64,000 nt of DNA, from NCBI GenBank assembly GCA_025800385.1, contig JAOXRS010000173.1, positions 124,001-188,000 of the forward strand, given 5' to 3'. The number at the start of each line of letters is the position of its first letter. The first letter of the stretch is position 1. Under the pieces are notes generated by a model. It saw only the letters and a program-made list of their open reading frames with translations, was not told the origin of the DNA and did no database searches. The DNA comes from Candidatus Albibeggiatoa sp. nov. NOAA (GTDB lineage: Bacteria > Pseudomonadota > Gammaproteobacteria > Beggiatoales > Beggiatoaceae). This document shows, one piece after another, positions 18,888 through 28,660 of this stretch. The translations under genes were made by a program, and so were the position numbers.

Positions 18888-19802
18888 GTGAATATTTCTG
18901 TAACAGAATTTTTGATTTTATATCCTATTGTCAGTATTGCGATAGCTTTTATAGGGTTCTGGCTGCAACGTTATGATAGTACCCGCCAATATAGTACACC
19001 ACAACTATTTACCCTATCTGCCATAGAAACAGCGGCTTTATCTGCTGAACATAGAGGTGTGATTCAGACGGCATTATTTAAATTATGGTTAGAAGGTGCA
19101 ATCACGATTAAAGGTAAAGCAAACCAAGCATATGCTACATGCAATCATAAAAACCGCATCAGATTAGATAACGACATTGAAAAAGCATTGTATTACTATA
19201 TATTTAACCAGCCAGAACATTCATTCAAAATTAACAAATTATTTAAACCCCGCGCTTCTTTCCGTACCCAGTTAAACGCTGCTTTAGAACCCATTTATAC
19301 AAAATTAGAAAGACAGCGTTTTAGATGCAATGATGCGCTTATCTTTAAACATAAGCTGATACATTTTCTTGTGCCGCTCAGCATTCTCATTATTGGTAGT
19401 TTACAACTAAATTTTATGCCACCTCTCGGGTATCAAATATTACTGGTTTCACTAATGTTAATCCTGATGCCACTCATTGCATGGGTCATTTTGCCAAATG
19501 TAATCCGACAAACACATTTAGGGCGACGTTATCTTGCACAATATCGAAATAAACTTAATCAATTCAATGTGCTTAAGGATGGTCATGATGGTGTGTGGCG
19601 AGTGGCTGTATTTGGATTTGCAGGTGTAGCAAATTGGGAAGTCTTTGATCCGTTTAATAATGCTTTTGTTGCGCCAGACACTGAAACATCATCAAGAAGT
19701 AAAAATTCGTCTCAATCCCAAGGAGGTGGGGGTTCTGGTGGTTGTAGTGGAGACGGAGACTCAAGTAGCAATGGCGGAGGTTGTGGCGGCGGCTGCGGCT
19801 AA
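18888..19802 (+). CDS. TIGR04222-type membrane protein 2 with Gly/Cys-rich tail
   Basis: The 304-residue paralog of the preceding gene starts at GTG with AGGAAAG upstream. It shares the N-terminal membrane segment, QRYDSTRQYSTP, ETAALSAEHRGVIQTALFKLW, paired central transmembrane helices, LGRRYLAQYRNKL and VWRVAVFGFAG. The tail is a Gly/Ser/Asp/Cys run ending in CGGGCG. Tandem duplication is clear from collinear similarity. Only 32 bases separate it from paralog 1. Confidence 0.75.
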   Translation: MNISVTEFLILYPIVSIAIAFIGFWLQRYDSTRQYSTPQLFTLSAIETAALSAEHRGVIQTALFKLWLEGAITIKGKANQAYATCNHKNRIRLDNDIEKALYYYIFNQPEHSFKINKLFKPRASFRTQLNAALEPIYTKLERQRFRCNDALIFKHKLIHFLVPLSILIIGSLQLNFMPPLGYQILLVSLMLILMPLIAWVILPNVIRQTHLGRRYLAQYRNKLNQFNVLKDGHDGVWRVAVFGFAGVANWEVFDPFNNAFVAPDTETSSRSKNSSQSQGGGGSGGCSGDGDSSSNGGGCGGGCG

Positions 19803-19821
19803 TTAGTAAAGAGAGAAATAC

Positions 19822-19863
19822 ATGAAGATATTATCTGGTTTAACCACAGACTGGCTAATTTAA
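19822..19863 (+). other. possible 13-codon leader peptide
   Basis: AAGAGAGAAATAC-ATG precedes a 13-codon frame (MKILSGLTTDWLI) that ends at 19863, between paralog 2 and the 95-residue gene. It might be a leader or chance. Weak. Confidence 0.15.
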
Positions 19864-19916
19864 ATCTATCTGTAGCATCATAGCTCTTTATATTCCTAAC
19901 TAATGGAGAAAGTAAA

Positions 19917-20204
19917 ATGTTGGTTGATATAGATACACTTGAAAAAGCATCAGCGGAAATTTTTAAATACCTCAGAGAAGTTGAAGTTGAGGCAGTTGAA
20001 TTTGAAGATGATTATTATTGGCATATTGTAGAAGGGCAACGGTATGATCCATTTCAAAAACCTGATGATATGACAATGGGTCAATTGTCTTTTGATTGGG
20101 ATGACATCAAAAAAATTGCAAATAAAGAAAATGAACCTATTGGCTATGCACTTGTTTGGCTTGCTGCCTTGTATACGCATTTTGGAGAGAATTGTGGGGC
20201 GTAA
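19917..20204 (+). CDS. small acidic protein inside the TIGR04222 cluster
   Basis: A 95-residue acidic protein of unknown family that interrupts the four paralogs. GGAGAA precedes the ATG. It has no membrane segment or signal peptide and looks like a folded cytoplasmic protein (YYWHIVEGQRYDPF, then QLSFDWDDIKKIA and ALVWLAALYTHFG). Its size and charge resemble immunity- or adaptor-type proteins, but that is only a resemblance. It ends 29 bases before paralog 3. Confidence 0.6.
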   Translation: MLVDIDTLEKASAEIFKYLREVEVEAVEFEDDYYWHIVEGQRYDPFQKPDDMTMGQLSFDWDDIKKIANKENEPIGYALVWLAALYTHFGENCGA

Positions 20205-20233
20205 TCTCACGATTTTAGGGAATGGAAAATAAT

Positions 20234-21109
20234 ATGGAACTTTACCTAAGTATGCCTGAAGGGCAATTAGTACTTTTGATTGGTGCTTTTATTATTGTGG
20301 GTTTTGTTGTGATTGGAATCGGTTATTGGTTACAACGCTATGATAACACAGGACAATATCGCACACCTTTACCTTGCAGCTTAGGTATATTAGAAACTGC
20401 TGCGTTACAAGGTGGACACCATAGAGTCATCCATACTGCATTATTAAAATTATGGGTGAGTGAGGCTATAGATATTCAAGGGCAAGCAAAAGATGCTCAG
20501 ATTTATATCAAAGATACCAAACCACGCTTAAACCATGAAATAGAAAGAATACTATATCGCTATATTGCAGACACAAATAATCATCCTTGTCGACCTCAAC
20601 ATTTTTTTAAAACGGATACGATACTGCAAAAACAATTAAGTTATGAGCTAAAAGCAATGTATCTTGGATTAGAAAGACAACACTTACGCTGTACAAATGA
20701 TATGTATCAAGGACGTAAACGCATTGCTCACTTTATCTTTGCAGGCTTATTAGTATTTGGGAGCTTCATATTTATATTTAGCCTATCGCATGGACTTTTA
20801 TTAATTGCCTTGTTAGTCATTATTATCAGCATGTTGATGGGTGTTAAATCTGTCTTATTTAATCCACATGAAAAAACGGTACTAGGCCAACGTTATATTG
20901 AACAGTGTCAAGACCAACTCAATAAATCAAATGTGATAAAAGGGGAAGAAGATAGCTTATGGCGTGTGGCTGTATTTGGAGTTGCAGAATTGAGTCGGTG
21001 GCAAATTTTCGACCCTTATTTTTATGCGTTTTCTCACACAAGTATGAAGAGGGGCGAGCATATGCCTAGTGGTTGTGGAGGTTGTGCTCTTGGTGGATGT
21101 GGCACATAA
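20234..21109 (+). CDS. TIGR04222-type membrane protein 3 with short Cys/Gly tail
   Basis: The ~291-residue paralog carries QRYDNTGQYRTP, ETAALQGGHHRVIHTALLKLW, two central transmembrane helices, VLGQRYIEQCQDQL and LWRVAVFGVAEL. The tail is short, SGCGGCALGGCGT. ATG 20234 aligns with the paralogs' starts. ATG 20222 is an alternative that would add four residues. Function unknown. Confidence 0.75.
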   Translation: MELYLSMPEGQLVLLIGAFIIVGFVVIGIGYWLQRYDNTGQYRTPLPCSLGILETAALQGGHHRVIHTALLKLWVSEAIDIQGQAKDAQIYIKDTKPRLNHEIERILYRYIADTNNHPCRPQHFFKTDTILQKQLSYELKAMYLGLERQHLRCTNDMYQGRKRIAHFIFAGLLVFGSFIFIFSLSHGLLLIALLVIIISMLMGVKSVLFNPHEKTVLGQRYIEQCQDQLNKSNVIKGEEDSLWRVAVFGVAELSRWQIFDPYFYAFSHTSMKRGEHMPSGCGGCALGGCGT

Positions 21110-21121
21110 AGAGGGATTATT

Positions 21122-22042
21122 ATGGAATTCTTTATTAACATATCAGGGCAACAATTTTTAATTTTCTTCATTGTTTTCAGTACAACTGCTATTTTGCTAG
21201 GGTATTGGTTTCAACGTCATGACAATACAGGTCAGTATCGTACTCCTGCTATTGATGGTTTAACTGCAATTGAAGTTGCTGCTTTACGTGGTGAGGATCA
21301 AGGCATTATCCATGCGACGTTATTTAAGCTTTGGCAAAATGATGCCATTTTAGTAAAAGGGGTTGCGAATCATGCCAGTATTTCCATTCAAGAAACCAAG
21401 CCACGACTCAATACAGAAATTGAAAAAGCTATTTATCGATATATCTCGGGACAGCGTGGCCAAAAATGTAAACCCACGGATTTGTTTCAATCAACATCAT
21501 CGCTTTCATTTCACTTACATTCTGCATTACACACTATTTATCAAAATTTAGAGCAACGGCATTTACGCCATACTGATAAAGCATTTCAGCAGCGTAAACG
21601 TATCGCAACATTTGCTCCTTTAAGTATAACTGTCGTTGGTGGGCTAAAATTGGGTTTTGGTATTTGGTATGGTCATCCCATCTTGATTTTAACGTTGTTG
21701 CTATTTGTGATGATTTTGACTGCCATATCAGTGCTATCCAAACCAAGCAGACAAACAATATTAGGCAGACGCTACCTCAAACAATGTGAAAACAAAATCA
21801 AAGCAACCACCATTTTAGAAAATAATGATAGTGGTTTATGGCGAATCGCTATATTAGGAATTGCTGAGTTAGAAAGTTGGGAAGCCTTTAATCCTTATGT
21901 GGACGCTTTTGGTTATTTAGAAAGAAAAACTTATACTGGTAATGTTTTATATACTGATGGAAATGTCACAGGATATGAAGGTGATAGTCATCATGACGGA
22001 GAGTCTGGTGGGTGTGGCGGATGTGGAGGCAGTAGCAATTAA
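21122..22042 (+). CDS. TIGR04222-type membrane protein 4 with short Gly/Cys tail
   Basis: The 306-residue paralog, last of the cluster, starts at ATG with GAGGGA upstream. It has the N-terminal membrane segment, QRHDNTGQYRTP, EVAALRGEDQGIIHATLFKLW, paired central helices and LGRRYLKQCENKI. The tail is His/Asp-containing and ends SGGCGGCGGSSN. It is most like paralog 1 around the central helices (LKLGFGIWYGHP against LKLSFGLWFGHP). It converges on the next gene. Confidence 0.75.
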   Translation: MEFFINISGQQFLIFFIVFSTTAILLGYWFQRHDNTGQYRTPAIDGLTAIEVAALRGEDQGIIHATLFKLWQNDAILVKGVANHASISIQETKPRLNTEIEKAIYRYISGQRGQKCKPTDLFQSTSSLSFHLHSALHTIYQNLEQRHLRHTDKAFQQRKRIATFAPLSITVVGGLKLGFGIWYGHPILILTLLLFVMILTAISVLSKPSRQTILGRRYLKQCENKIKATTILENNDSGLWRIAILGIAELESWEAFNPYVDAFGYLERKTYTGNVLYTDGNVTGYEGDSHHDGESGGCGGCGGSSN

Positions 22043-22062
22043 TTTAAACAAGTGAGAATCTT

Positions 22063-22404
22063 TTATAAATTCTTTACCTTTTTATAACTTTCCGTTATTG
22101 CACAAGCCACTTCGCCCTTTATGTGCGGTGCTTGTTGTACATAACGTAGCATCATTTCAATAATGTGCTCTTCTTTCCACTCATGTAGCTGTTGTCTTTC
22201 GACTCTAATTTTAGAGATGATTCTATGTAAAATTTCATTAATATATCTCATTCCTTCTATTTTCTGCTGATCTGTCAAAGTATTATCTGACCAAATAGAT
22301 CGGCAACCAATAGTTAAAGAGTGTGCTACAAATTCATAATAAGCCACTTTTTCATCCTGTGTTAAATTGCTTATCATCTCTGCATAGTTATCTCTTGTTA
22401 GCAT
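22063..22404 (-). CDS. small hypothetical protein
   Basis: A 113-residue soluble, largely helical protein with no recognised family (EKVAYYEFVAHSLTIGCRSIW, then ILHRIISKIRV). It faces the end of the TIGR04222 cluster. The next gene upstream on its strand is 69 bases away. Confidence 0.55.
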   Translation of the reverse strand: MLTRDNYAEMISNLTQDEKVAYYEFVAHSLTIGCRSIWSDNTLTDQQKIEGMRYINEILHRIISKIRVERQQLHEWKEEHIIEMMLRYVQQAPHIKGEVACAITESYKKVKNL

Positions 22405-22473
22405 TTTATTCTGTCAACTCAGTATTTTGATAACGCTCAGCAGATAGTATTGCCAAACGTCATTTGTAAAAAT

Positions 22474-24042
22474 CTATTGGACAAAATCAATTTCAATCAT
22501 ACCTACACCTTCACCAGATAGTGTATTCAAGGTAGCAGCATATGCTCCAGCACCAATATCAACCGTGCCACTGGTTAAACCTGTGCCATAAAATAGAATT
22601 TGCCCAGTGGAAAGATTGCTAAGTATTAGCTGAATTTCGGCCTGTCCTTGTAGAATAGTAGAAGAAATCTTCATTTTTTGCGTACCTGTTCCACCAATAA
22701 TGAAGTTCAGCCCAACCAACTCTTGTAAATGCCCACGCACACTTAAATCGCTTAAGGTTAATGCCGTATTACGTAGGCTAATACCAATCATACCTCTTCT
22801 ATAGTTTTGTGGAGCAGTATCTGACGGATATAGCAACATTGTATATATACCTGCTTCGAGTGCTCTTTCAGACTGGTAATAAGTAGAGGTATTTGCAGAT
22901 TTACCATACAATAATTTGCCATAAAAGCTACCTGCTGATTCATCATATAACACTTGATAAAAATCAGATTGGGGCGCAAGCGTCGTACCATTTGCTTGAA
23001 TAACATAATCAAGCCCTTCTACATAGGATTGGGTATAAGCTTTCCCCGAGTTTTTAAGAATAAACCCAAGCACTATATCTTCAGCACCACCACGAGAAAT
23101 ACCATGTCCACTAAAATTAAGAAAAGTTAATTTATTGTCACTTGCTTCTCTATCTTTAACATACTGTCTTTTAGAAACACTCACTACACAGTTTTTGCCT
23201 CCATATGCACGCACAACACCTTCAGTACAATCTGGATGACCTGACCACGTTGATTCATAGTCATATGCGGTTAACCCTGCGTCCGCTTGAACATTGACCA
23301 CCTCTAAGTAAACAGCTTGATTTTCCTTAAAATTATATGTACATACACCTTGACCATATTCGCAATCAATACCCACAGGTGTAGAGCGGATGTGTGCTTG
23401 ATTGCCATTAACAGATACACTGTATTGCGCTTGCTCGGGAATAGGCTGCTTTAATTCAATACCATTATTAGAAGCCCCACAAGAGGCGCTATTATTAACA
23501 TATGTCCCGTCATCACATTTTTTTAACCCAACTTGATACCCTGTAAACTCTCCCGTGCTGTCAGTAGCACAAGCAAAATATTCATTTGGCTCGGTTGGAT
23601 TTTTAAAGTAATAAGTTGTATTTGGGTCAATACTGTTGCTTTGACAAAGTGTCTCATGAAGTGATGAAGATAAGTCTTGTCCTGCTTCATTTTTACAAGA
23701 TGTTGTAATGGTTTGTGGGATTGGGAGTGCTACCCTTAAAGTACTAACCTCTCGAGAATATGAGAAAAATTGAGCATCAGATACATATTTATTACTCCCA
23801 CTTGTATAGCATGTGCAAGAATTAATTGTTGAGCTTTTCTTGGTGCCTATATAACGAGGCTGATATATATCTGTGTAATAAGCAAATTCACCCGTGACTT
23901 GCTTCTCTACTTCTATGGTTTGAGGTATATCTAAACAAGAAGCAGCAAAAGCAGAGGGCAGTAGAGTCATGCCGCTAAGTAAAGCAACCATAGGATAGAA
24001 ATCTGGCTTTCGCCGCAATAATTTCGAAAATAAGTAATGCAT
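22474..24042 (-). CDS. large exported protein of unknown function
   Basis: The 522-residue protein has an N-terminal signal sequence ending at a good signal peptidase site (LLPSAFA-ASC, residues ~28-34). The mature part is beta-rich and has many cysteines in its first half (for example SCTCYTSGSNK, SASCG, CEYGQGVC), suggesting disulfide-stabilised extracytoplasmic domains. The C-terminal third resembles beta-sandwich exoprotein modules (LSNLSTGQILFYGTG). No catalytic motif was recognised. Probably periplasmic or surface-exposed. Confidence 0.6.
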   Translation of the reverse strand: MHYLFSKLLRRKPDFYPMVALLSGMTLLPSAFAASCLDIPQTIEVEKQVTGEFAYYTDIYQPRYIGTKKSSTINSCTCYTSGSNKYVSDAQFFSYSREVSTLRVALPIPQTITTSCKNEAGQDLSSSLHETLCQSNSIDPNTTYYFKNPTEPNEYFACATDSTGEFTGYQVGLKKCDDGTYVNNSASCGASNNGIELKQPIPEQAQYSVSVNGNQAHIRSTPVGIDCEYGQGVCTYNFKENQAVYLEVVNVQADAGLTAYDYESTWSGHPDCTEGVVRAYGGKNCVVSVSKRQYVKDREASDNKLTFLNFSGHGISRGGAEDIVLGFILKNSGKAYTQSYVEGLDYVIQANGTTLAPQSDFYQVLYDESAGSFYGKLLYGKSANTSTYYQSERALEAGIYTMLLYPSDTAPQNYRRGMIGISLRNTALTLSDLSVRGHLQELVGLNFIIGGTGTQKMKISSTILQGQAEIQLILSNLSTGQILFYGTGLTSGTVDIGAGAYAATLNTLSGEGVGMIEIDFVQ

Positions 24043-24489
24043 AACATATCCTATAAATTAAAATCGTTTATCAAAGATAAAACCCTGCGAACAAGTTAAG
24101 CAGTTAAACAGATAGTTGTCTAGGATATTATAGGGTTATTTATATACTTAATAGGGATTGGTAAGCGTTGAATGATGTTTATAAGAGTTAAAATCAATAT
24201 TAAATAAATAAAAAACCAAGTTTTTCAATACATATTGAAATGATAAATTCTATTTATTCTATACTCAGCTTACATTAGCATTTTCTTATTCCTGTCCAAT
24301 AGTTAAGTATTTTTTGATGCACTGACTTAGTACAAAAACTAAACTTATTCACCATTTATACTTAATTTCCCACAAGTTGTAATTTATTTGTCATAAACCA
24401 CTTGACGCAAAGACATTTACTCAGTATTTTATTGCGTCGCAGCAAACTTATAGTAACCCTAAAAAAATCTTATAAAGAGGTGGACATAC
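24043..24489. other. intergenic region upstream of sdh operon
   Basis: AT-rich spacer between divergent genes, holding the sdh promoter. No clear operator could be assigned. AAGAGGTGG just before 24490 is the sdhC ribosome site. Confidence 0.4.
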
Positions 24490-24882
24490 ATGGCAACGCA
24501 TAAGCGACCTTTGTCGCCGCATCTTGGCATTTACAAGCCGCAATTGACATCTTTCATGTCGATTTTGCATCGCGCTACGGGTATTGCATTAGCAGTAGGC
24601 TTATTACCATTAACTTACTGGTTATACAGCATTTCTTTAGGCCCAGAAGCTTACGAACAAGTTCAAAGTATCGTGGGTTCTCCTGTAGGTCTTATTCTTT
24701 TATTTGGCTGGTCATTCGCCTTATTTTACCACCTCTGTAACGGCATTCGTCACTTGTTCTGGGATGCGGGCATGGGTTTTGACATCAAAACAGCGTATAC
24801 AAGTGGCTACCTTGTTTGGATTGCTGCATTTGCATTAACTGCAGGTGCTTGGCTACTAGCGATGATGAGAGGGACTTTATAA
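24490..24882 (+). CDS. sdhC: succinate dehydrogenase cytochrome b556 subunit
   Basis: The 130-residue, three-helix membrane anchor of complex II begins with RPLSPHLGIYKPQLTSFMSILHRATG, the family signature. The haem-ligand histidine is in the second helix region (FYHLCNGIRHLFWD). It binds haem b and ubiquinone with SdhD and passes electrons from succinate to the quinone pool. It overlaps sdhD by one base (TAATG). Confidence 0.95.
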   Translation: MATHKRPLSPHLGIYKPQLTSFMSILHRATGIALAVGLLPLTYWLYSISLGPEAYEQVQSIVGSPVGLILLFGWSFALFYHLCNGIRHLFWDAGMGFDIKTAYTSGYLVWIAAFALTAGAWLLAMMRGTL

Positions 24883-25292
24883 TGAAAAGACTTTTCAACA
24901 AAGAAACCAGTTATCGTAGCCCATTAGGTCAAGTGCGTAACCTTGGCTCTTCTCACAATGGCACGCACCACTTTATCGCTCAACGCTTAACTGCGATTGC
25001 TTTGATCCCATTGATTTTTTGGTTTGTTTGCTGTTTGACCTCAATGGCAACTGCAACCCATGCGGAAGCGGTTGAATGGATTAACTATCCAGCAAATACC
25101 GTTTTATTCTCAATCTTAATTTTGGTCTTGATCCATCACGCACATTTAGGTTTGCAAATGGTGGTAGAAGACTATATTCATACTTCAGTGATGAAAGCCT
25201 TAATCATGGTGGGTATGAAATTCTTCATGATCGCGTTAACGGTTGCATCTGTCATCGCTATTTTCCGTACCATCTTTGTTTTTGGAGGATAA
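24882..25292 (+). CDS. sdhD: succinate dehydrogenase hydrophobic anchor subunit
   Basis: The 136-residue subunit has three transmembrane helices. RSPLGQVRNLGSSHNGTHHF and LIHHAHLGLQMVVEDYIH are typical of SdhD. The second block carries the haem-ligand histidine. The frame extends upstream inside sdhC, but ATG 24882, overlapping the sdhC stop, is the natural coupled start. It anchors SdhAB to the inner membrane. Confidence 0.95.
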   Translation: MKRLFNKETSYRSPLGQVRNLGSSHNGTHHFIAQRLTAIALIPLIFWFVCCLTSMATATHAEAVEWINYPANTVLFSILILVLIHHAHLGLQMVVEDYIHTSVMKALIMVGMKFFMIALTVASVIAIFRTIFVFGG

Positions 25293-25298
25293 GCCCGC

Positions 25299-27089
25299 AT
25301 GTCATCAGAATACAAAATTATTGACCATACTTATGACGTTGTGGTTGTCGGCGCAGGTGGTGCAGGCTTACGTTCCACTTTCGGTATGGCTGAAAAAGGT
25401 TTAAAAACCGCTTGTTTAACCAAAGTGTTCCCAACACGTAGTCATACAGTTGCGGCACAAGGCGGCATGAGTGCGTCATTAGGCAACATGGGTGAAGACT
25501 CATGGCAATGGCACATGTATGACACAGTTAAAGGTTCTGACTGGTTAGGTGACCAAGACGCAATCGAATATATGTGTCGTGAAGCTGTTCCAGCGGTTAT
25601 TGAATTAGAACATTACGGTGTACCATTCTCACGTACTGATGAAGGCAAAATTTATCAACGTCCTTTCGGTGGTATGACAACAAACTATGGTGAAGGTATT
25701 GCACAACGTACCTGTGCGGCTGCGGATAGAACAGGTCACGCGATTTTACATACTTTGTACCAACAGTCTTTAAAACACCAAGCTGAATTCTTCATTGAAT
25801 ATTTCGCATTAGATTTAATCATGGATGAAGAAGGTGTCTGTCGTGGCGTGATGGCGTTAAATATGGCAGAAGGCACAATTCACCGTTTCCGTGCACACAT
25901 GGTTGTATTAGCAACTGGTGGTTATGGTCGTGCTTACTTCTCAGCGACTTCAGCGCATACCTGTACTGGTGACGGTGGCGGCATGGTATTACGTGCGGGC
26001 TTACCAACGCAAGATATGGAATTCGTTCAGTTCCACCCAACAGGTATTTACGGCGCAGGCTGCTTAATTACTGAAGGTGTACGTGGTGAAGGGGGTTACT
26101 TAACCAACTCCGAAGGCGAACGCTTCATGGAACGTTATGCACCAAATGCGAAAGATTTAGCGTCTCGTGACGTGGTGAGTCGTTCAATGACCATGGAAAT
26201 CCGTGACGGTCGTGGTGTCGGTGGTGAAAATGACCACATCTTCTTGAACTTAATGCACTTAGGCCCTGAAGTCATCGGTGAACGTTTACCAGGTATCGCA
26301 GAATCTGCACGTATTTTCGCAGGTGTTGACGTAACTAAAGAGCCAATCCCTGTTATTCCTACAGTTCACTACAACATGGGTGGTATTCCAACCAACTATC
26401 ATGGTGAAGTGTTAACCCTTAAAGATGGCAACCCAGATTCAGTTGTACCGGGCTTAATGGCGATTGGTGAAGCGGCTTGTGTATCTGTACATGGTGCTAA
26501 CCGTTTAGGTTCTAACTCATTGTTAGACATCGTAGTATTTGGTCGTGCGTCCGCGATTCGTTGTGCAGAAGTCATCAAAGAAGACACAGCACACAAACCA
26601 TTACCGAAAGATGCAGGCGATAACTGCTTAGCGCGTTTAGACAAATTACGCAATGCGAAAGGCAGCACCCCAACGGCAGATTTACGTTTACGTATGCAGC
26701 GTACGATGCAATCTGATGCGGCGGTATTCCGTACAGGTGAAAGTATGCAAGAAGGCGTGGCGAAAATGGATGAAGTATACAAAGCATTTGACGACATCCA
26801 AACCACTGACCGTTCATTAGTCTGGAACTCAGATTTAATTGAAACCTTAGAACTCGACAACTTACGGACGCAAGCAGTTGTAACCATTAACTCTGCATTG
26901 AATCGTAAAGAAAGTCGTGGCGCACACGCACGGGAAGATTATCCTGATCGTGATGATGAAAATTGGATGAAACATACTTTATCGTGGATTGATGAGGCGG
27001 GTAAAGTGACATTGGATTATCGTCCAGTTCACACTTATACCTTGACTGACGAAATCGATTACATTCCACCTAAAAAGCGTGTGTACTAA
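25299..27089 (+). CDS. sdhA: succinate dehydrogenase flavoprotein subunit
   Basis: The 596-residue catalytic subunit oxidises succinate to fumarate. It has the FAD dinucleotide fold [12 protein letters not shown], the flavinylation histidine in [19 protein letters not shown], and the active-site arginine region NYHGE to [12 protein letters not shown]. Length is normal. GGAGG lies about 10 bases upstream of the ATG. Third gene of sdhCDAB. Confidence 0.97.
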   Translation: MSSEYKIIDHTYDVVVVGAGGAGLRSTFGMAEKGLKTACLTKVFPTRSHTVAAQGGMSASLGNMGEDSWQWHMYDTVKGSDWLGDQDAIEYMCREAVPAVIELEHYGVPFSRTDEGKIYQRPFGGMTTNYGEGIAQRTCAAADRTGHAILHTLYQQSLKHQAEFFIEYFALDLIMDEEGVCRGVMALNMAEGTIHRFRAHMVVLATGGYGRAYFSATSAHTCTGDGGGMVLRAGLPTQDMEFVQFHPTGIYGAGCLITEGVRGEGGYLTNSEGERFMERYAPNAKDLASRDVVSRSMTMEIRDGRGVGGENDHIFLNLMHLGPEVIGERLPGIAESARIFAGVDVTKEPIPVIPTVHYNMGGIPTNYHGEVLTLKDGNPDSVVPGLMAIGEAACVSVHGANRLGSNSLLDIVVFGRASAIRCAEVIKEDTAHKPLPKDAGDNCLARLDKLRNAKGSTPTADLRLRMQRTMQSDAAVFRTGESMQEGVAKMDEVYKAFDDIQTTDRSLVWNSDLIETLELDNLRTQAVVTINSALNRKESRGAHAREDYPDRDDENWMKHTLSWIDEAGKVTLDYRPVHTYTLTDEIDYIPPKKRVY

Positions 27090-27101
27090 GGGGATAATAC
27101 G

Positions 27102-27881
27102 ATGGCTGAATTTTCATTACCTGCCAACTCGGTTGTTAAGAAAGGCAAGAAAGTTAACGAAGCGAAAGGCGCGAAAAACGTCAAGACGTTTCATGTTTAT
27201 CGTTGGGATCCTGATACAGGTGAAAACCCACGCACGGATACCTACGAAATTGATTTAGACAATTGCGGGCCTATGGTATTGGACGCATTGTTGAAAATCA
27301 AAAATGAAATTGATCCAACGTTAGCGTTCCGTCGCTCATGCCGTGAAGGTATTTGTGGTTCTTGTGCGATGAACATTGATGGTACAAATACATTAGCCTG
27401 TACCAAAGCGATTGATGACATTAAAGGCGATGCGAAAATTTATCCATTGCCACACATGGAAGTGATTAAGGATTTAGTCCCTGATTTAAGTCATTTCTAT
27501 GCACAACATGCGTCAGTTGAGCCTTGGATGAAGACTGCAACAGCGATTCCACCTGATCGTGAGCGTTTACAGTCTAAAGAAGATCGTGCGAAATTGGATG
27601 GCTTATACGAATGTATTTTGTGTGCTTGTTGTTCAACCAGTTGCCCAAGTTATTGGTGGAACGGTGATTTATACTTAGGCCCTGCGATTTTATTACAAGC
27701 GTATCGTTGGATTATTGATAGTCGTGACGAAGCGACAGGTGAACGTTTGGATGAGTTAGAAGACCCATTCCGTTTATATCGTTGTCACACAATTATGAAT
27801 TGTACAAACACTTGTCCTAAAGGCTTAAATCCAGCTAAAGCGATTGGTGAAATTAAGAAATTATTAGTTGATAGACGCTAA
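27102..27881 (+). CDS. sdhB: succinate dehydrogenase iron-sulfur subunit
   Basis: The 259-residue subunit carries the 2Fe-2S cluster ([16 protein letters not shown]), the 4Fe-4S cluster ([16 protein letters not shown]) and the 3Fe-4S cluster ([14 protein letters not shown]), passing electrons from SdhA to the quinone site. The [19 protein letters not shown] opening is like the alphaproteobacterial and mitochondrial type. It ends the operon 25 bases before a terminator. Confidence 0.97.
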   Translation: MAEFSLPANSVVKKGKKVNEAKGAKNVKTFHVYRWDPDTGENPRTDTYEIDLDNCGPMVLDALLKIKNEIDPTLAFRRSCREGICGSCAMNIDGTNTLACTKAIDDIKGDAKIYPLPHMEVIKDLVPDLSHFYAQHASVEPWMKTATAIPPDRERLQSKEDRAKLDGLYECILCACCSTSCPSYWWNGDLYLGPAILLQAYRWIIDSRDEATGERLDELEDPFRLYRCHTIMNCTNTCPKGLNPAKAIGEIKKLLVDRR

Positions 27882-27905
27882 GATTTTTTAAGTACTGTTC
27901 TTGTA

Positions 27906-27944
27906 AAGAAGCCCCTGCTAACTTGATTGGTGAGGGCTTTTTTA
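27906..27944 (+). terminator. Rho-independent terminator of the sdh operon
   Basis: AAGCCC (27909-27914) pairs with GGGCTT (27934-27939), followed by a TTTTTT run. It directly follows sdhB. Confidence 0.75.
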
Positions 27945-28005
27945 TGGATTGAAAATTCTTTTGTGATTATCCATAATGGTTCAATGATATATTTTAGGAA
28001 TTATC

Positions 28006-28350
28006 ATGGTATGGGAAATTGAATATACAGATGAATTTGGGAAATGGTGGGACTCATTAACTGAATCAGAACAAGAACGTATTTATGCTATTGTATCGTT
28101 GTTGGAAGAAAGGGGAACTAAATTAGGTTATCCGCAAAGTTCAAAGATTAATGGCTCAAAACATGAACATATGAGAGAGCTTAGAACCCAATACAGAGGT
28201 GAACCGTATCGAATTTTGTATGCTTTTGACCCTAGAAGATGTGCTATCCTGTTAATAGGAGGAAATAAGACTGGAAACAAAAGATGGTACGAAATGTATA
28301 TTCCAATAGCTGATAAGCTTTATGATGAACATTTAGACAGTCTAAAATAA
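28006..28350 (+). CDS. HigB/RelE-family toxin (type II toxin-antitoxin)
   Basis: The 114-residue protein matches the DUF891/HigB-like RelE superfamily: a short N-terminal strand (EIEYTDEFGKWWDSL), MRELRTQYRGEPYRILYAFDPRR in the middle, and GGNKTGNKRWYEMYIPIADKLYDEHL at the end. Such toxins are ribosome-dependent mRNA endonucleases. The basic residues of the core (R-E-L-R, Y-R) are present, so it may be active. It lies first, before its partner, as usual for higBA. Confidence 0.85.
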   Translation: MVWEIEYTDEFGKWWDSLTESEQERIYAIVSLLEERGTKLGYPQSSKINGSKHEHMRELRTQYRGEPYRILYAFDPRRCAILLIGGNKTGNKRWYEMYIPIADKLYDEHLDSLK

Positions 28351-28372
28351 CTTATTCATAGGAGATAGTGAA

Positions 28373-28648
28373 ATGGCTAAACCTTTTAAATTACTTAAAG
28401 ATAAAATGTCAGAAGAGTCTCGACAAAGAGCAGAAGTTCAAAAACGTATATTGTTGGCTGAAATAGCTTTACAACAAAGCATCGAAGCTCAAGAGATAAA
28501 AAAAGAGCAACCAATTATTTCTTTTAACAACAATATGTCAAATATGTTAGCTTCAAGTTTAGAATCATGGAGTTTAACTTGTCAAAAAATCTCTTACACA
28601 ATTCATTCTCATAATACAAAAATGAGTATTCCTCTTTCTTCCAACTAA
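28373..28648 (+). CDS. HigA-like antitoxin, strongly diverged
   Basis: The 91-residue protein begins 22 bases after the toxin with GGAGATAG upstream. Its first ~40 residues (FKLLKDKMSEESRQRAEVQKRI, then LLAEIALQ) match the N terminus of HigA-type antitoxins. The expected XRE helix-turn-helix after that is barely recognisable (KKEQPIISFNNNMSNML). No frameshift restores it in either other frame by eye. It may be a diverged antitoxin whose DNA-binding part has decayed, or a variant that neutralises only. Confidence 0.55.
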   Translation: MAKPFKLLKDKMSEESRQRAEVQKRILLAEIALQQSIEAQEIKKEQPIISFNNNMSNMLASSLESWSLTCQKISYTIHSHNTKMSIPLSSN

Positions 28649-28660
28649 AAACGATTTATT

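Noticed and set aside
17905-22042. RiPP precursor cluster, because of Cys/Gly-rich tails
   Set aside because: The tails are at the ends of large membrane proteins, there is no separate short precursor with leader, and no modifying enzyme is adjacent. It remains only a possibility for tail processing.
26399-26887. A 162-residue frame on the minus strand inside sdhA
   Set aside because: Wholly contained in sdhA with composition of an antisense frame; no ribosome site.
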